Below are positions 9,015 through 16,814 of a stretch of 36,595 bases of DNA, piece after piece. The notes beneath the pieces are model-generated. The model was not told the origin of the DNA and ran no database searches. It saw nothing but the letters and a program-made list of their open reading frames with translations. Both the position numbers and the translations under genes were made by a program. Within the stretch, counting starts at the first letter, position 1, and every line of letters starts with the position of its first letter. The stretch spans positions 1-36,595 of the IMG/VR virus record IMGVR_UViG_3300009519_000009, one strand, 5' to 3'. The DNA is from a virus.

Positions 9015-9977
9015 CTATCGCCCCGTCTGATCAAAATTGACGCCGAAATATACGCTCTCGGGCTCGCGGTCCCATCCCTGGACGATCTCCAACGATTTTG
9101 CCGCCTTTGCCGCAATGACGCCCATGCGCTGCTGGCCAACGCCATATTCTGGAGCAAGTTCCTCAGCCAGATTCCAAGCAAGCGCGTTAAGCCACTCCTG
9201 GGGAAAATCCGGCGTATCGCTCGCGTTGGCAAAATCGAGCAAAGCCGTTTGCGCCGTGAATTTCATTGCACTGAGAGAATCGGGCGGCGCTGGCCATAGC
9301 CAATTTTTGCCAATCGCCAATTGCGGGTCATAGAAATATTGCGTGATCGTTCCCGTCGAAAGCTTGTCAGGCAAGTCTCGATAATCGAGACGAGCCATGC
9401 GAATCAACGGCGTCTCGATCCCAGAGGAAAGATAAAATCGTCTCGCGTCCATAATGCGCAATGGGCGCGTGAATTTATAGGCTGGCGCGTAATCGACGAC
9501 GATCGAACCGACATTGACCGGAGAGGGCAATCCTGTCGCAATCGTGACCGCGCCTCCCGATGGGGGCGCCGTAACCGTCGTCCAAAACAGCGCGTTCGTG
9601 TACAGCAAAATCCCGATATTGTCGCCGCTGTTGATCCCGGCCGTAGAAGCGAGTGGGATCGAAGTTGCCGCGGCAAGCGCGTTGGCCGAAAGCGATGTCT
9701 GCACCCAATTCGCATCGGTGCAGCTAAAATCAGTGTTTGTCCCGCCAAGCGAATATGAAATTTGATTAGGCTGCGTGAACAGAACCCCCTCGGTTTCCGT
9801 CCAAAGATGCAACCCCGTCGCTTGCCATTCCGCCACCATAGCATTGAGCGCATCAAAGGCGTCGCTGTATTCCTGTGCGCCAGGCGTCTCGCCGGATTGG
9901 ATAGCAATGCATTGGCGCAACGCGCGCCGGATGATCGTATCGACCGTGGGAGAGTATGTGCTGGACGCGATGCTCAT
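9015..9977 (-). CDS. P22 gp4-like head-tail adaptor protein
   Basis: 320 residues. The N-terminal part (TIIRRALRQCIAIQSGETP, then DAFDALNAMVAEWQATGLHLW) matches the gp4-like tail-accessory family: helical start, LN.m...W...G..lW. The middle holds YAPAYKFTRPLRIMDARRFY and the C-terminus LDFANASDTPDFPQEWLNAL with NLAEELAPEYG, the usual end of this family. In P22 twelve copies bind under the portal and seal it before the gp10 hub joins. The start ATG overlaps the stop of the preceding gene (ATGA). Order adaptor then hub supports the call. Confidence 0.8.
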   Translation of the reverse strand: MSIASSTYSPTVDTIIRRALRQCIAIQSGETPGAQEYSDAFDALNAMVAEWQATGLHLWTETEGVLFTQPNQISYSLGGTNTDFSCTDANWVQTSLSANALAAATSIPLASTAGINSGDNIGILLYTNALFWTTVTAPPSGGAVTIATGLPSPVNVGSIVVDYAPAYKFTRPLRIMDARRFYLSSGIETPLIRMARLDYRDLPDKLSTGTITQYFYDPQLAIGKNWLWPAPPDSLSAMKFTAQTALLDFANASDTPDFPQEWLNALAWNLAEELAPEYGVGQQRMGVIAAKAAKSLEIVQGWDREPESVYFGVNFDQTGR

Positions 9978-10495
9978 GATACCCCGCCTCCAGGATAAGA
10001 CTGAGGTTGAACGCCAGCGTATGCGGTATTGGTCACAAGCGCTCCATTTGCTGCCGGCTGCGGCAATGGCTGGGCAATGCCCAAAGCGTCGACGAGGAGA
10101 AAATCTTGATTGAAATCGGGGCTGTAATCCCCTCCTACCGCGACAACTGCGACAAAGAAGTTTGATCCGTCTTCAAGAATGATGGTCAGAACATTTCCGA
10201 CCGCGACTGGAATCCAAGTCGCGGGATATATCGTTGTCGATTGAATAGGAGCCGACACGGCTAACGTCGTACTGTAGCCAAGAAATATGTTGGTCTGCCG
10301 AGGCCGCGGTTCCGGAACCGTCTGGTCATCACGACGACCACGCACGAAGTCTTGTGCATTTCGCGGTTCCCATGACTTCGTCCGAACGAAATATCCTTGC
10401 CACGTCTTTTTCGTCGCTTCGGCGCGTTCCGGAAAACCCGTCAAATCGTCTACACGATAGAACGATCCCGGCTTATAGCGTAGTTTCGTTCCCAT
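9974..10495 (-). CDS. Phage structural protein of unknown function (173 aa)
   Basis: 173 residues. The N-terminus is basic (GTKLRYKPGSFYRVDDLTGF) with a short charged segment, followed by a beta-rich domain from about residue 65 (TNIFLGYSTTLAVSAPIQST, VGNVLTIILEDGSNFFVAVV) that resembles small phage beta-barrel or fibre-attachment domains. No catalytic motif is seen. It lies directly upstream of the gp4-like adaptor and overlaps its start by four bases, so it is probably co-translated and virion-related. Not recognised as a named family. Confidence 0.65.
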   Translation of the reverse strand: MGTKLRYKPGSFYRVDDLTGFPERAEATKKTWQGYFVRTKSWEPRNAQDFVRGRRDDQTVPEPRPRQTNIFLGYSTTLAVSAPIQSTTIYPATWIPVAVGNVLTIILEDGSNFFVAVVAVGGDYSPDFNQDFLLVDALGIAQPLPQPAANGALVTNTAYAGVQPQSYPGGGVS

Positions 10496-10520
10496 GGCCC
10501 ACCTGAAATAAGCCCAATAA

Positions 10521-10913
10521 TTATTTGAACGAAACCGTCATGTCGCTGCCGTTTGCCGTTCCGGTGATGATCGTCAGTCCATTGACGAATCCAATATCGA
10601 AAATCTCGCATCCCGGCACGGCAATTCCTGTCGTCAGCGGCACGGCGATAACAGTTCCCGACCCCGTCGCGTTGTCGTAAACCGTCGTTACGTTCGACGC
10701 GGTCGATGGGCCATTATAGCATATCGAATGCAGCCAGCCGGCGCTCGCCTTGATCACAAACGTCGCCGCCGTTCCCGCCGCGATGTGGGAATAGGAGTAG
10801 CCCCCGCTCGCCGCCGCTTGCGGGGATACAGGATTGAGCGCCTGCGCAAAAGCCAGCGCTGGCGCGAGAACAAACGCCAGCGCCGAGACCGCGCGAAGAG
10901 CGAGCGATTTCAT
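10521..10913 (-). CDS. Small secreted-type phage protein with Sec signal peptide
   Basis: 130 residues. Residues 1-~24 form a textbook signal peptide: MKSLALR, a hydrophobic core AVSALAFVLAPALA, then an AXA-type end (AFA) followed by QALNPVSP. The mature part (~105 residues) is a compact beta-rich domain with two Cys (in HSICYNG and VPGCEIF), which could form a disulfide outside the cytoplasm. The start has GGGAG eight bases upstream, and the previous stop is four bases away. Similar small beta domains without a signal peptide occur as accessory phage virion proteins. A signal peptide in the middle of a structural operon is odd; the role is unknown. Confidence 0.75.
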   Translation of the reverse strand: MKSLALRAVSALAFVLAPALAFAQALNPVSPQAAASGGYSYSHIAAGTAATFVIKASAGWLHSICYNGPSTASNVTTVYDNATGSGTVIAVPLTTGIAVPGCEIFDIGFVNGLTIITGTANGSDMTVSFK

Positions 10914-10916
10914 TGA

Positions 10917-11303
10917 TCAAACTCCCTTGATCAAATCGAGCGTGATCGTGCATCCCGATCCGTTGACCTGACCGCTCGTGGTCATGGTGATATTGCCCGT
11001 CGGCGTCACCGCGTTGTTCGGAAAGCCGCCCGCATAATCGTCGGTAAAATCGAGAATATCCATGCCCTGCCCGATATAGGCGATATCGCCCGGCGTAGCG
11101 CCCGCCCATTGCAGACGCACATACATATTGAGGATCGAGTATTTGATCCTCCTGATTTTCATGTGGGCGCCCGGATTGGGCGTCAGAGCCGAAGCCGTCA
11201 AGATGACATAGGCCGACAGGCCGGTGCCGTCGGAAACGTCCACCACCTTCAATTGGCAATTGCGGGCGCCGTCGTAGAGCGAAATCGACACAGCGTCGGC
11301 CAT
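10917..11303 (-). CDS. Hypothetical phage structural protein (128 aa)
   Basis: 128 residues, start with AGGAGG five bases before the ATG. The sequence is a predicted beta sandwich: ARNCQLKVVDVSDGTGLSAY, MKIRRIKYSILNMYVRLQW, then GNITMTTSGQVNGSGCTIT. The middle contains GQGMDILDFTDDYAGG. This arrangement is typical of accessory head or tail proteins, but I do not recognise a named family. It lies in a run of beta-rich structural genes between the 469-residue protein and the gp4-like adaptor. Confidence 0.65.
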   Translation of the reverse strand: MADAVSISLYDGARNCQLKVVDVSDGTGLSAYVILTASALTPNPGAHMKIRRIKYSILNMYVRLQWAGATPGDIAYIGQGMDILDFTDDYAGGFPNNAVTPTGNITMTTSGQVNGSGCTITLDLIKGV

Positions 11304-11323
11304 AAGAGCCTCCTATCGAGAAC

Positions 11324-11347
11324 GGCGCGCCCTTTCCAGAGCGCGCC
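11324..11347. other. Stem-loop between two structural genes
   Basis: GGCGCGC and GCGCGCC (7 bp perfect) enclose a 10-base loop. It lies just after the stop of the 469-residue gene (leftward reading) and just before the SD of the 128-residue gene. There is no U tract, so it is more likely an RNA-processing or stability element than an intrinsic terminator. Confidence 0.4.
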
Positions 11348-11357
11348 AGAGAGGCCA

Positions 11358-12767
11358 TTACGAAACCGTGATGCCCGGCCCCATGGCGCGATATTTGATG
11401 TAATGGCTCCATGTTCCCGTAGTCGTCGGGCCCGAACCTACCGTGATCTTGATAGTGCCGGGGGGAATGATGACGGCTGATCCCGCTACCGTCGAGGCAA
11501 GCAACTGAGTGCCGCTGGCGCTGTAAACCGCCTGCGCCGCCGAACCGGTACCGGCATAGGTGACGGTGGCATTGACTGGTGCGCTAGCAACCGAAGCGGA
11601 CGCCGTCGAGATCGGGACCGCGGAAAGACCCGTCGGCGTCGTCGTATAAAGCAGCGTCGCCGCCGTAGCGTCACCGCCAGTCGTACACATCGAGCAGATA
11701 TAAAGCAGCTCGATCGGGCCACCCGCAATCGTAAAGATCGTGGTTCCCGTCGCAAGAACGCCTGTCACCGAGGAAATAGCGCATCGATCAGCGGTATCCA
11801 AGATACCCTTGACCATCGCCACAAGCGACGCCGTGCTGCTCGGCGTGAAGAGTTCGGTGTCGGTCTTATTGCCGATAACGTCGCGCTCGGTCGCGTTCGT
11901 CGTTGCATTTGCGGTCGGTACGTTCAATGCGGCCGGCAAGATCGCCGCCACAGCCGACCCGGAACCACCCGAGAAGGGATAACCGCCGACGCCATCGAAG
12001 CCATCGACAAACCACGTCGAGCCTGCGATCGTATCGACGACATCGTGTGACAGCGCTCCAGTGTAGTTGTAAAAATAGCCCTGGACCTGGATATTAACGC
12101 AAGCCGTCGTTGCAAAATCGACGACCGCCGTGGCCCACGCACCATAGGCATTCACGGTGATGTTGCCGTTGACAACACCCGTGAGGATGATCATCGACGT
12201 TCCAAGCACCGACGCGGTAAAGCCGACGTGGTCGATGTTGAGCGTCAGATTGGCCGCAGCCGAAGTCGCTACGACATCCGACAACAGCCCGACCGTCGCG
12301 GAAGTATCGTAAATCGTCACGTCGATCGAGACGTTTGCCGCCGTGACCGAGAAAAACGTGACCTGGCTCGCGATGTTGCAAATCGCATTGACGTTGCCGC
12401 CAATGACGGTATTTGCCGCCGAAATGAGGAAGGTCGCCGCAGTCGAGGTTGTCGAGGTGAACGTCGGCGCGGTCTTGCCTTCGCCAAGTCCCCAGAACGT
12501 CAACCCGTTATTGTTGACCGTAATGCTTCCGGCGGCCGTAATCTTTTCCGCGTGGCCGGCCATCCATACGATAACATCGCCAGCGGACGCCAAAACAATC
12601 GCTCGCGCCGTCGTCGCGAGCGGCTGGGCAAAGCTTCCCGCGTTTCCATCGAGGCCAGTGTTGGAGTTAACAAACCAGACCCTTCCGCTCGTCGGCGGAA
12701 TGCTCGCCATCCCCATCGTCGGGACACCAAAGCTCGTAATGCCGAATGGAAAATTGGTGAAACCCAT
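11358..12767 (-). CDS. Large beta-rich structural protein, probable head/tail fibre or beta-helix
   Basis: 469 residues, AGGAGAG seven bases before the ATG. The start VWFVNSNTGLDGNAGSFAQP LATTARAI resembles right-handed beta-helix proteins (the 'vdsn.G.dgn.Gt...P..Ti..A' opening of pectate-lyase-like repeats), followed by repeated short beta strands with N/V/T/A periodicity (about 60-230). The C-terminal ~150 residues are also beta-rich with TYAGTGSAAQAVYSASG and finish TWSHYIKYRAMGPG. It sits immediately downstream of the capsid gene region, so it may be a capsid-bound or tail fibre. The family is not firmly identified. Confidence 0.65.
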   Translation of the reverse strand: MGFTNFPFGITSFGVPTMGMASIPPTSGRVWFVNSNTGLDGNAGSFAQPLATTARAIVLASAGDVIVWMAGHAEKITAAGSITVNNNGLTFWGLGEGKTAPTFTSTTSTAATFLISAANTVIGGNVNAICNIASQVTFFSVTAANVSIDVTIYDTSATVGLLSDVVATSAAANLTLNIDHVGFTASVLGTSMIILTGVVNGNITVNAYGAWATAVVDFATTACVNIQVQGYFYNYTGALSHDVVDTIAGSTWFVDGFDGVGGYPFSGGSGSAVAAILPAALNVPTANATTNATERDVIGNKTDTELFTPSSTASLVAMVKGILDTADRCAISSVTGVLATGTTIFTIAGGPIELLYICSMCTTGGDATAATLLYTTTPTGLSAVPISTASASVASAPVNATVTYAGTGSAAQAVYSASGTQLLASTVAGSAVIIPPGTIKITVGSGPTTTGTWSHYIKYRAMGPGITVS

Positions 12768-12782
12768 TGCCGTCTCTCCTAT

Positions 12783-12829
12783 GAGTGCCCCGAGGACTCG
12801 AACCTCGGCTTACCCCGCCAGGGACACAA
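12783..12829 (-). other. tRNA-like T-arm element, possible tRNA relic
   Basis: On the minus strand the gap between capsid gene and the 469-residue gene holds CCGAGG-TTCGAGT-CCTCGG, a perfect stem with the TTCGAGT loop of a tRNA T-arm, followed by GGGCACTCA. Upstream, GTGTCCC could pair with GGGGCAC as an acceptor-like stem (one U-G). No normal anticodon or D arm could be fitted, and CCA is not encoded. It may be a decayed tRNA, a tRNA-like RNA, or a chance hairpin. Confidence 0.3.
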
Positions 12830-12897
12830 AATGCGCTTCACGGGCCGCTTGCGCTAGGATTTAAGCCTCCTAGAGGCCTATGCGTTCTTCGCGTCGG

Positions 12898-12926
12898 GCA
12901 GCGGGCATAATCGGTTCGCCCGCTGC
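12898..12926 (-). terminator. Hairpin after the capsid gene
   Basis: A 9-bp perfect inverted repeat (GCAGCGGGC / GCCCGCTGC, 11-base loop) begins about 19 bases past the major capsid stop. There is no long U run on the minus strand. It could be a partial terminator or an mRNA 3'-end stabiliser that keeps capsid mRNA in excess of downstream messages. Confidence 0.4.
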
Positions 12927-12944
12927 ATTGACTTGTCGGAACAC

Positions 12945-13853
12945 CTATACGCCAGGAGTCCCATATATACCGCGGAAGTCCGACCAGCCGCATGAGTATC
13001 TTTCGTAGCAAGCTGCTTTGGCGTTCTTTGTGTCAAAGTCATTATCTTGGTCGAAGCTTATCGCCTCGCGCTCGAACCACGTCATGCCACGCGGTACATT
13101 GGTTCGAATGAACCACGCCGTCGCCGAGGCGAAATAATGCGAGGCGAAGATGCCCTTCGGGAAGGCGCCCATGGCTCGCATGACGTTGATATTGTTGTTC
13201 GCCGTGTCGCTCTGGAGAACGGACTTGTAAATCCGGTTCGCTTCGAAGATGAGCTGGTACGGAATGTGCAAGCTCTGGGCGAGCGCCGAGATTTTCATCC
13301 CGCGTGAGTTGACGGTCAAACCAACCTGAATCAGCAAATCTTCAATCGCGGTTTCGGACAAGTCCGCCGCCGTGGTCAAGAGATTGGACTGATTGCCGGA
13401 AACCGTGGGATGCGCATTGTTGATCATGCACGTCCCGTCGCCGCCGGTGTAGGCCGCGGTGAACGCGCGGTTGTAGACATTCGCCGCGATGTTTTCTTTG
13501 GTCTGGCGCATCGAAAAGGCGAGTTGCTGAGCCCGGCGCTTCGACACGACTTCGTAGAGATCGTCCTTCAACTCTTCATAGGTAACGATATAGCCCAGAG
13601 CGTAAGCGACGTTCGTATACCGGGTGATAGAGCCCTGCGTTTCCGTGTCGTAAACGATGGCGGTGCCTTCGGGCTTGACCGGGGCGAGGCCAAAGCCGGT
13701 GATTTCGACCTCTTCCTCATACGCCTTGTCCGAAGTGTCCTGTTCGAACAAGTCGCTCCATTCCTGGATATGCTCGTCGTAGGAACGTCCCCACCAAGCC
13801 TTGATGCCGGGCCAGAGTGCTTTGGGATGGGTGCCAGTGGTGATTACGGCCAT
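12945..13853 (-). CDS. Major capsid protein
   Basis: 302 residues, GGGAGAAG four bases before the ATG. The protein begins MAVITTGTHPKALWPGIKAW and contains YDEHIQEWSDLFEQDTSDKA, QGSITRYTNVAYALGYIVTY, an alternating charged helix RAQQLAFSMRQTKENIAANV, and the C-terminal FDTKNAKAACYERYSCGWSD FRGIYG. This pattern (N-terminal capsid entry, long spine-like helix, late 'r....w.d.Rgi.g') is that of HK97-fold major head proteins of the Mu-T-like branch. Position downstream of portal, scaffold-like and head-accessory genes fits. Size is typical for this capsid family. Strong match by pattern and context, not by search. Confidence 0.8.
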   Translation of the reverse strand: MAVITTGTHPKALWPGIKAWWGRSYDEHIQEWSDLFEQDTSDKAYEEEVEITGFGLAPVKPEGTAIVYDTETQGSITRYTNVAYALGYIVTYEELKDDLYEVVSKRRAQQLAFSMRQTKENIAANVYNRAFTAAYTGGDGTCMINNAHPTVSGNQSNLLTTAADLSETAIEDLLIQVGLTVNSRGMKISALAQSLHIPYQLIFEANRIYKSVLQSDTANNNINVMRAMGAFPKGIFASHYFASATAWFIRTNVPRGMTWFEREAISFDQDNDFDTKNAKAACYERYSCGWSDFRGIYGTPGV

Positions 13854-13865
13854 GGAACTTCTCCC

Positions 13866-14492
13866 TTAGGTGCCGGTGGTGGAGGTGAGCTGGCTCAGGT
13901 TGATCTGGCAGAGCCACTTGGCATAGGAGCCGAGAGCGTTGTCAGCCTGTTCCAACATGCGGATAACGCGCATTTGCAGCGCGTTGGCGGAAAGAGAAGA
14001 CGAATTGAGCGTCCACCCGGAATATCCCGTCGTTGTCGAACCCGTGCCGGAGGCAAGGTCGACATTCTTGCCTGGCCCGAGATACGAGCCCGCAGGCCCG
14101 GTGCCGGCCATGTTGCCGTTTTCCTGCGCCCAAAACAGCAGCCCAGGGTCATCGGCGACGAGGATATAGCCCGCCGTGCTCGCCGGATGATAGACGGTAG
14201 AATTCTGCACAATGCCGATGATCGGCTCGCCGCCCGAGACGATGCCCACCATGGCGCCCATGACGCCGTAGGTCGCAATGCCCGTATCGGTCCCGTTGCC
14301 GGCCGCCGCGATCGTCACGCCGGGAATGCCGTTTCCGTCCGCCGTTCCCGCCACAAGCAGGATCGGGTCGCCGACGAACAGATTGACGGCCACATTCGCC
14401 GGAACATAGTAGATATTGGCGGCCCCATTGTACGGCTCGCCCGATGTGCGGCGATACGGAATGAGCCCGCGAGGTGCATTGGCGTTAGCCAT
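13866..14492 (-). CDS. Putative head decoration / stabilisation protein
   Basis: 208 residues from the ATG at 14492, chosen because AAGGAG lies seven bases upstream; a TTG six codons further up has no such site. The N-terminus MANANAPRGLIPYRRTSGEP YNGAANIYYVPA is typical of a phage family encoded next to capsid genes ('MANan.p.GL.PvR...G.pyngatn.yyip'). The rest is Gly/Ala/Thr-rich and beta-predicted, including VGDPILLVAG and a C-terminal helical stretch NALQMRVIRMLEQADNALG. It lies 12 bases upstream of the major capsid gene, which suggests a decoration or capsid-completion role; this is inferred. Confidence 0.65.
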   Translation of the reverse strand: MANANAPRGLIPYRRTSGEPYNGAANIYYVPANVAVNLFVGDPILLVAGTADGNGIPGVTIAAAGNGTDTGIATYGVMGAMVGIVSGGEPIIGIVQNSTVYHPASTAGYILVADDPGLLFWAQENGNMAGTGPAGSYLGPGKNVDLASGTGSTTTGYSGWTLNSSSLSANALQMRVIRMLEQADNALGSYAKWLCQINLSQLTSTTGT

Positions 14493-14630
14493 GGCACAGC
14501 TCCTTGCCAAACGAATTGCGTGAGCGTCAGGCCAAATGGTCTAACGCGCGAATCGTCCGACGGGCTTGGTATCGTCTTCGACGTTTATCGGTCCGAATAT
14601 CTGCGCCGATTGCAGAGCCGCGCTCAATGG

Positions 14631-15158
14631 CTAGCGGCGTGGCGTCCTGATCTGGATATTCCTGCCTTGGGCGCTAGGATAGAATTTGCTCTGATCCTCA
14701 GGTCGTTTTGCTATGACCTGGCCCCGACGAATGGCGTCATCGCGAGAAGCGGCTTCCTGCTCATACCTCGCCATGTCATCATTAAACCATTCTTCGGGAA
14801 TTTCAAGCAGAAAAGCAGTTATGGGCGCGCCGCCTTCGCGAGTGCCTACGACGCGGCAAACATTCTTGCCGGTCTTTGCATCGACGACATGCTTATATCC
14901 AGCCTCCTCCACGGCGAAGTCGATGCGCCCCGGATTGTCGTTGAACCAATGACGATGAAAGCCGGCGCGCGGAGGATAGGCCAGCTTCTGCGCCATGGCG
15001 CCGAACGGACGACGTGAAGACCGCGTTAACGGTTCGACATCAGACGATGTCGGGACAGCCGCGGTTGCTTGCGGTTCCGCTGGCGGCGCCGAGCTGGAAC
15101 GGATCGCGCGTGCCTCACGAGTACGCCCATCGATGCGGTTTTCTGTGTCATCGCTCAT
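14631..15158 (-). CDS. Head-region phage protein of unknown function (175 aa)
   Basis: Start taken at the ATG at 15158, which overlaps the stop of the scaffold-like gene (ATGA). Residues ~1-45 are polar and disordered-looking. From ~50 the sequence reads RPFGAMAQKLAYPPRAGFHR HWFNDNPGRID, a segment common in short phage proteins encoded beside capsid genes, followed by EEAGYKHVVDAKTGKNVCRV VG. Residues after 110 are helical and acidic, ending RNIQIRTPRR. No enzymatic motif is visible; it probably takes part in head assembly. A ~140-base stretch with no gene follows before the decoration-like gene. Confidence 0.7.
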   Translation of the reverse strand: MSDDTENRIDGRTREARAIRSSSAPPAEPQATAAVPTSSDVEPLTRSSRRPFGAMAQKLAYPPRAGFHRHWFNDNPGRIDFAVEEAGYKHVVDAKTGKNVCRVVGTREGGAPITAFLLEIPEEWFNDDMARYEQEAASRDDAIRRGQVIAKRPEDQSKFYPSAQGRNIQIRTPRR

Positions 15159-16015
15159 TGATCGCCCCAATCGTAATTCGCGACATATTCTTCGCGCGTG
15201 AACGGTTTCTTGTGACCTTTGAATTGCGCAACGATCTTATCGCACGCCTTCTTGGCCTCGGCCGGCAAATTTTCATAACTCTTGGCAGCAGGGCGTCTCG
15301 GCGTCACACCATTGGAACCCGATACCGCGCTCGCCGCCTCCCGTCTCGGATTGCCGAATTTTTCGGGGAATCGCCGCTGAACTTCCTCCTTGACCATGGC
15401 GAGGCGGTCGCGGATCGGCAGACCTGGCTTTTCTGTCTGAATAGCGACATCGATGCTTTGCGCCACGCCATGCAAAAGACTGTCAGAATTGAACCATGAA
15501 TTTTCCGCAACCCATTCCGTGATCGCCGGATCGGGCGCAACGGCGCGATCTGTCTCGGCTGCTGACCTTTTTTCAACCGGCGCCGATGGCTTCGCGGTCT
15601 TGTCAAGGTCGGCGATCTGCGTCTCGACAGAACGGACGGTTTCGATATCCGCATGCTGAATGGCCACGTCGCGTTGGGCCATTAATTCTTTTTTGGCCTT
15701 CTCATACGCCCGCATATCGGCTCGCGTCGCATATTCGCGGAAATCCACAAGGACTTGCTCGGTATCGGCGAGCTTACGCTCCAATCGTTCGCTACGCTCT
15801 TCCATGGTCTTGAGCGTGCGTTTGAGCACAGGAAGCGTTTCGGTCACGCGCTCGACAAATTGGTCGGCAGGAATCCAGTCTGCTTCCGGACCCTTGTATT
15901 GGTCCTTCGGGCGCCATCCCATTCGGAATGCGCGTGCTTCAATGTCAACCGGCTGCCCTGTCGGTTCAGCGACGGTTTCGGCCGCCGCTTGTTCGGCATC
16001 CGCCTTAACTGCCAT
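15155..16015 (-). CDS. Putative scaffolding protein (coiled-coil)
   Basis: 286 residues, mostly helical and highly charged. It starts with an acidic Ala/Glu stretch and the motif ARAFRMGWRPKDQYKG (about 27-42), often seen in podovirus head-assembly proteins, followed by a long coiled coil (about 50-145: ERVTETLPVLKRTLKTMEER SERLERK...). The C-terminus is basic (PAEAKKACDKIVAQFKGHKK) and could bind the capsid shell. The placement between portal and capsid fits a scaffold. The start has GGAGG seven bases before and overlaps the upstream stop (TAATG). Confidence 0.65.
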   Translation of the reverse strand: MAVKADAEQAAAETVAEPTGQPVDIEARAFRMGWRPKDQYKGPEADWIPADQFVERVTETLPVLKRTLKTMEERSERLERKLADTEQVLVDFREYATRADMRAYEKAKKELMAQRDVAIQHADIETVRSVETQIADLDKTAKPSAPVEKRSAAETDRAVAPDPAITEWVAENSWFNSDSLLHGVAQSIDVAIQTEKPGLPIRDRLAMVKEEVQRRFPEKFGNPRREAASAVSGSNGVTPRRPAAKSYENLPAEAKKACDKIVAQFKGHKKPFTREEYVANYDWGDQ

Positions 16016-16419
16016 TATTCAGCCTCCTTAAATGATCGGTCGTAATCCGTCGGAGTCGCCCAAATAACCGGCCTATCCGATACCAGAAGACGGGCATAAG
16101 CCGTCCAGCCAGATTTGGGTGTCTCTTGCTCGAACTCTGGCATGATACGCCAATAGAGTGCCCCGGTTTTCCCAGCACAATAATCGGCGATGTGCATCGT
16201 CAACGCGATTAACGCCTGTTCAGCCGACCAACGCGGGCTTTTTTCTCGCTGCGGTCCAAGAAATCCGCCATCGATAATTCCATCTTGGTCGAAGGCGATA
16301 TACGGCTCTCCGGTGTTAGAAAATGCCATCGGTAGCCCACGGACGATCATGAAACGACACGATAATTCCGTTTCTAGGGCCTTGACGATGGCGCTGGCGG
16401 CTGAGCCTTCCGCGCTCAT
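16015..16419 (-). CDS. Hypothetical phage protein (134 aa)
   Basis: Start placed at the ATG at 16419, which overlaps the stop of the GroES-like gene (ATGA); an alternative start 15 codons upstream would overlap that gene more. The protein begins MSAEGSAASAIVKALETELS and has a mixed alpha/beta core (CRFMIVRGLPMAFSNTGEPY IAFDQDG; ALIALTMHIADYCAGKTGAL YWR). It looks like a small globular head-assembly accessory protein. No recognised domain. Confidence 0.65.
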   Translation of the reverse strand: MSAEGSAASAIVKALETELSCRFMIVRGLPMAFSNTGEPYIAFDQDGIIDGGFLGPQREKSPRWSAEQALIALTMHIADYCAGKTGALYWRIMPEFEQETPKSGWTAYARLLVSDRPVIWATPTDYDRSFKEAE

Positions 16420-16814
16420 TTGGCCGTCTCCGCTCTCACGGCCCCGATGCACTTGTCCGAACACAGTCGATAAATCTTGCCGTCATCGCCATGCAAAAGT
16501 TGCCCGGAATATCGCTCCATGTACACCCGATCGCCGGGATGGGGCTTCGTCCCTTCCCATTTGCGCGTCCGATCGCCATTCCATAAAAACGCGTCTGAGC
16601 CAAGCGCCACGATAACGCCGGTCTCGGCGCTGAGTGTCATTTTTTCCGTCATGTCCTCCGGCAAGATAATTCCGCCGCTCGTCACATCGGACGCCACGTC
16701 GAAAGCGACAAGGACAGAATCTCCCAATGGCAGATAGCCAGACTCGTTCTTGCCGTTGTAATCCGCGAGAATGAATTCATTCCTGTTCGCGGCTTTGATC
16801 ATTTTCGGTTGCAT
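16416..16814 (-). CDS. GroES-like co-chaperonin (Cpn10 fold)
   Basis: 132 residues from the ATG at 16814, preceded by GGAG at six bases. Residues 27-130 follow the GroES pattern: YLPLGDSVLVAFD (first strand), SGGIILPED (46-54, the mobile-loop position), TGVIVALGSD (66-74), HPGDRVYMERYSGQL (92-106), then GKIYRLCSDKCIGAV. Host GroES is ~95 residues; this one carries an N-terminal extension of ~26 residues and a ~15-residue insertion near 75-90, so it is a divergent phage form, comparable in idea to T4 gp31. It sits between portal and scaffold genes, suggesting a role in capsid-protein folding with host GroEL. Start overlap with the upstream gene is 38 bases in another frame. Confidence 0.7.
   Translation of the reverse strand: MQPKMIKAANRNEFILADYNGKNESGYLPLGDSVLVAFDVASDVTSGGIILPEDMTEKMTLSAETGVIVALGSDAFLWNGDRTRKWEGTKPHPGDRVYMERYSGQLLHGDDGKIYRLCSDKCIGAVRAETAK

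Noticed and set aside
10714-11412. 232-codon minus-strand frame
   Set aside because: Other-frame shadow of two genes that have good SD sites and, in one case, a signal peptide.
13410-15017. 535-codon plus-strand open frame
   Set aside because: It is antisense to the capsid, decoration-like and 175-residue genes. Its translation is Arg-rich with no domain; long antisense frames are expected in GC-rich DNA.
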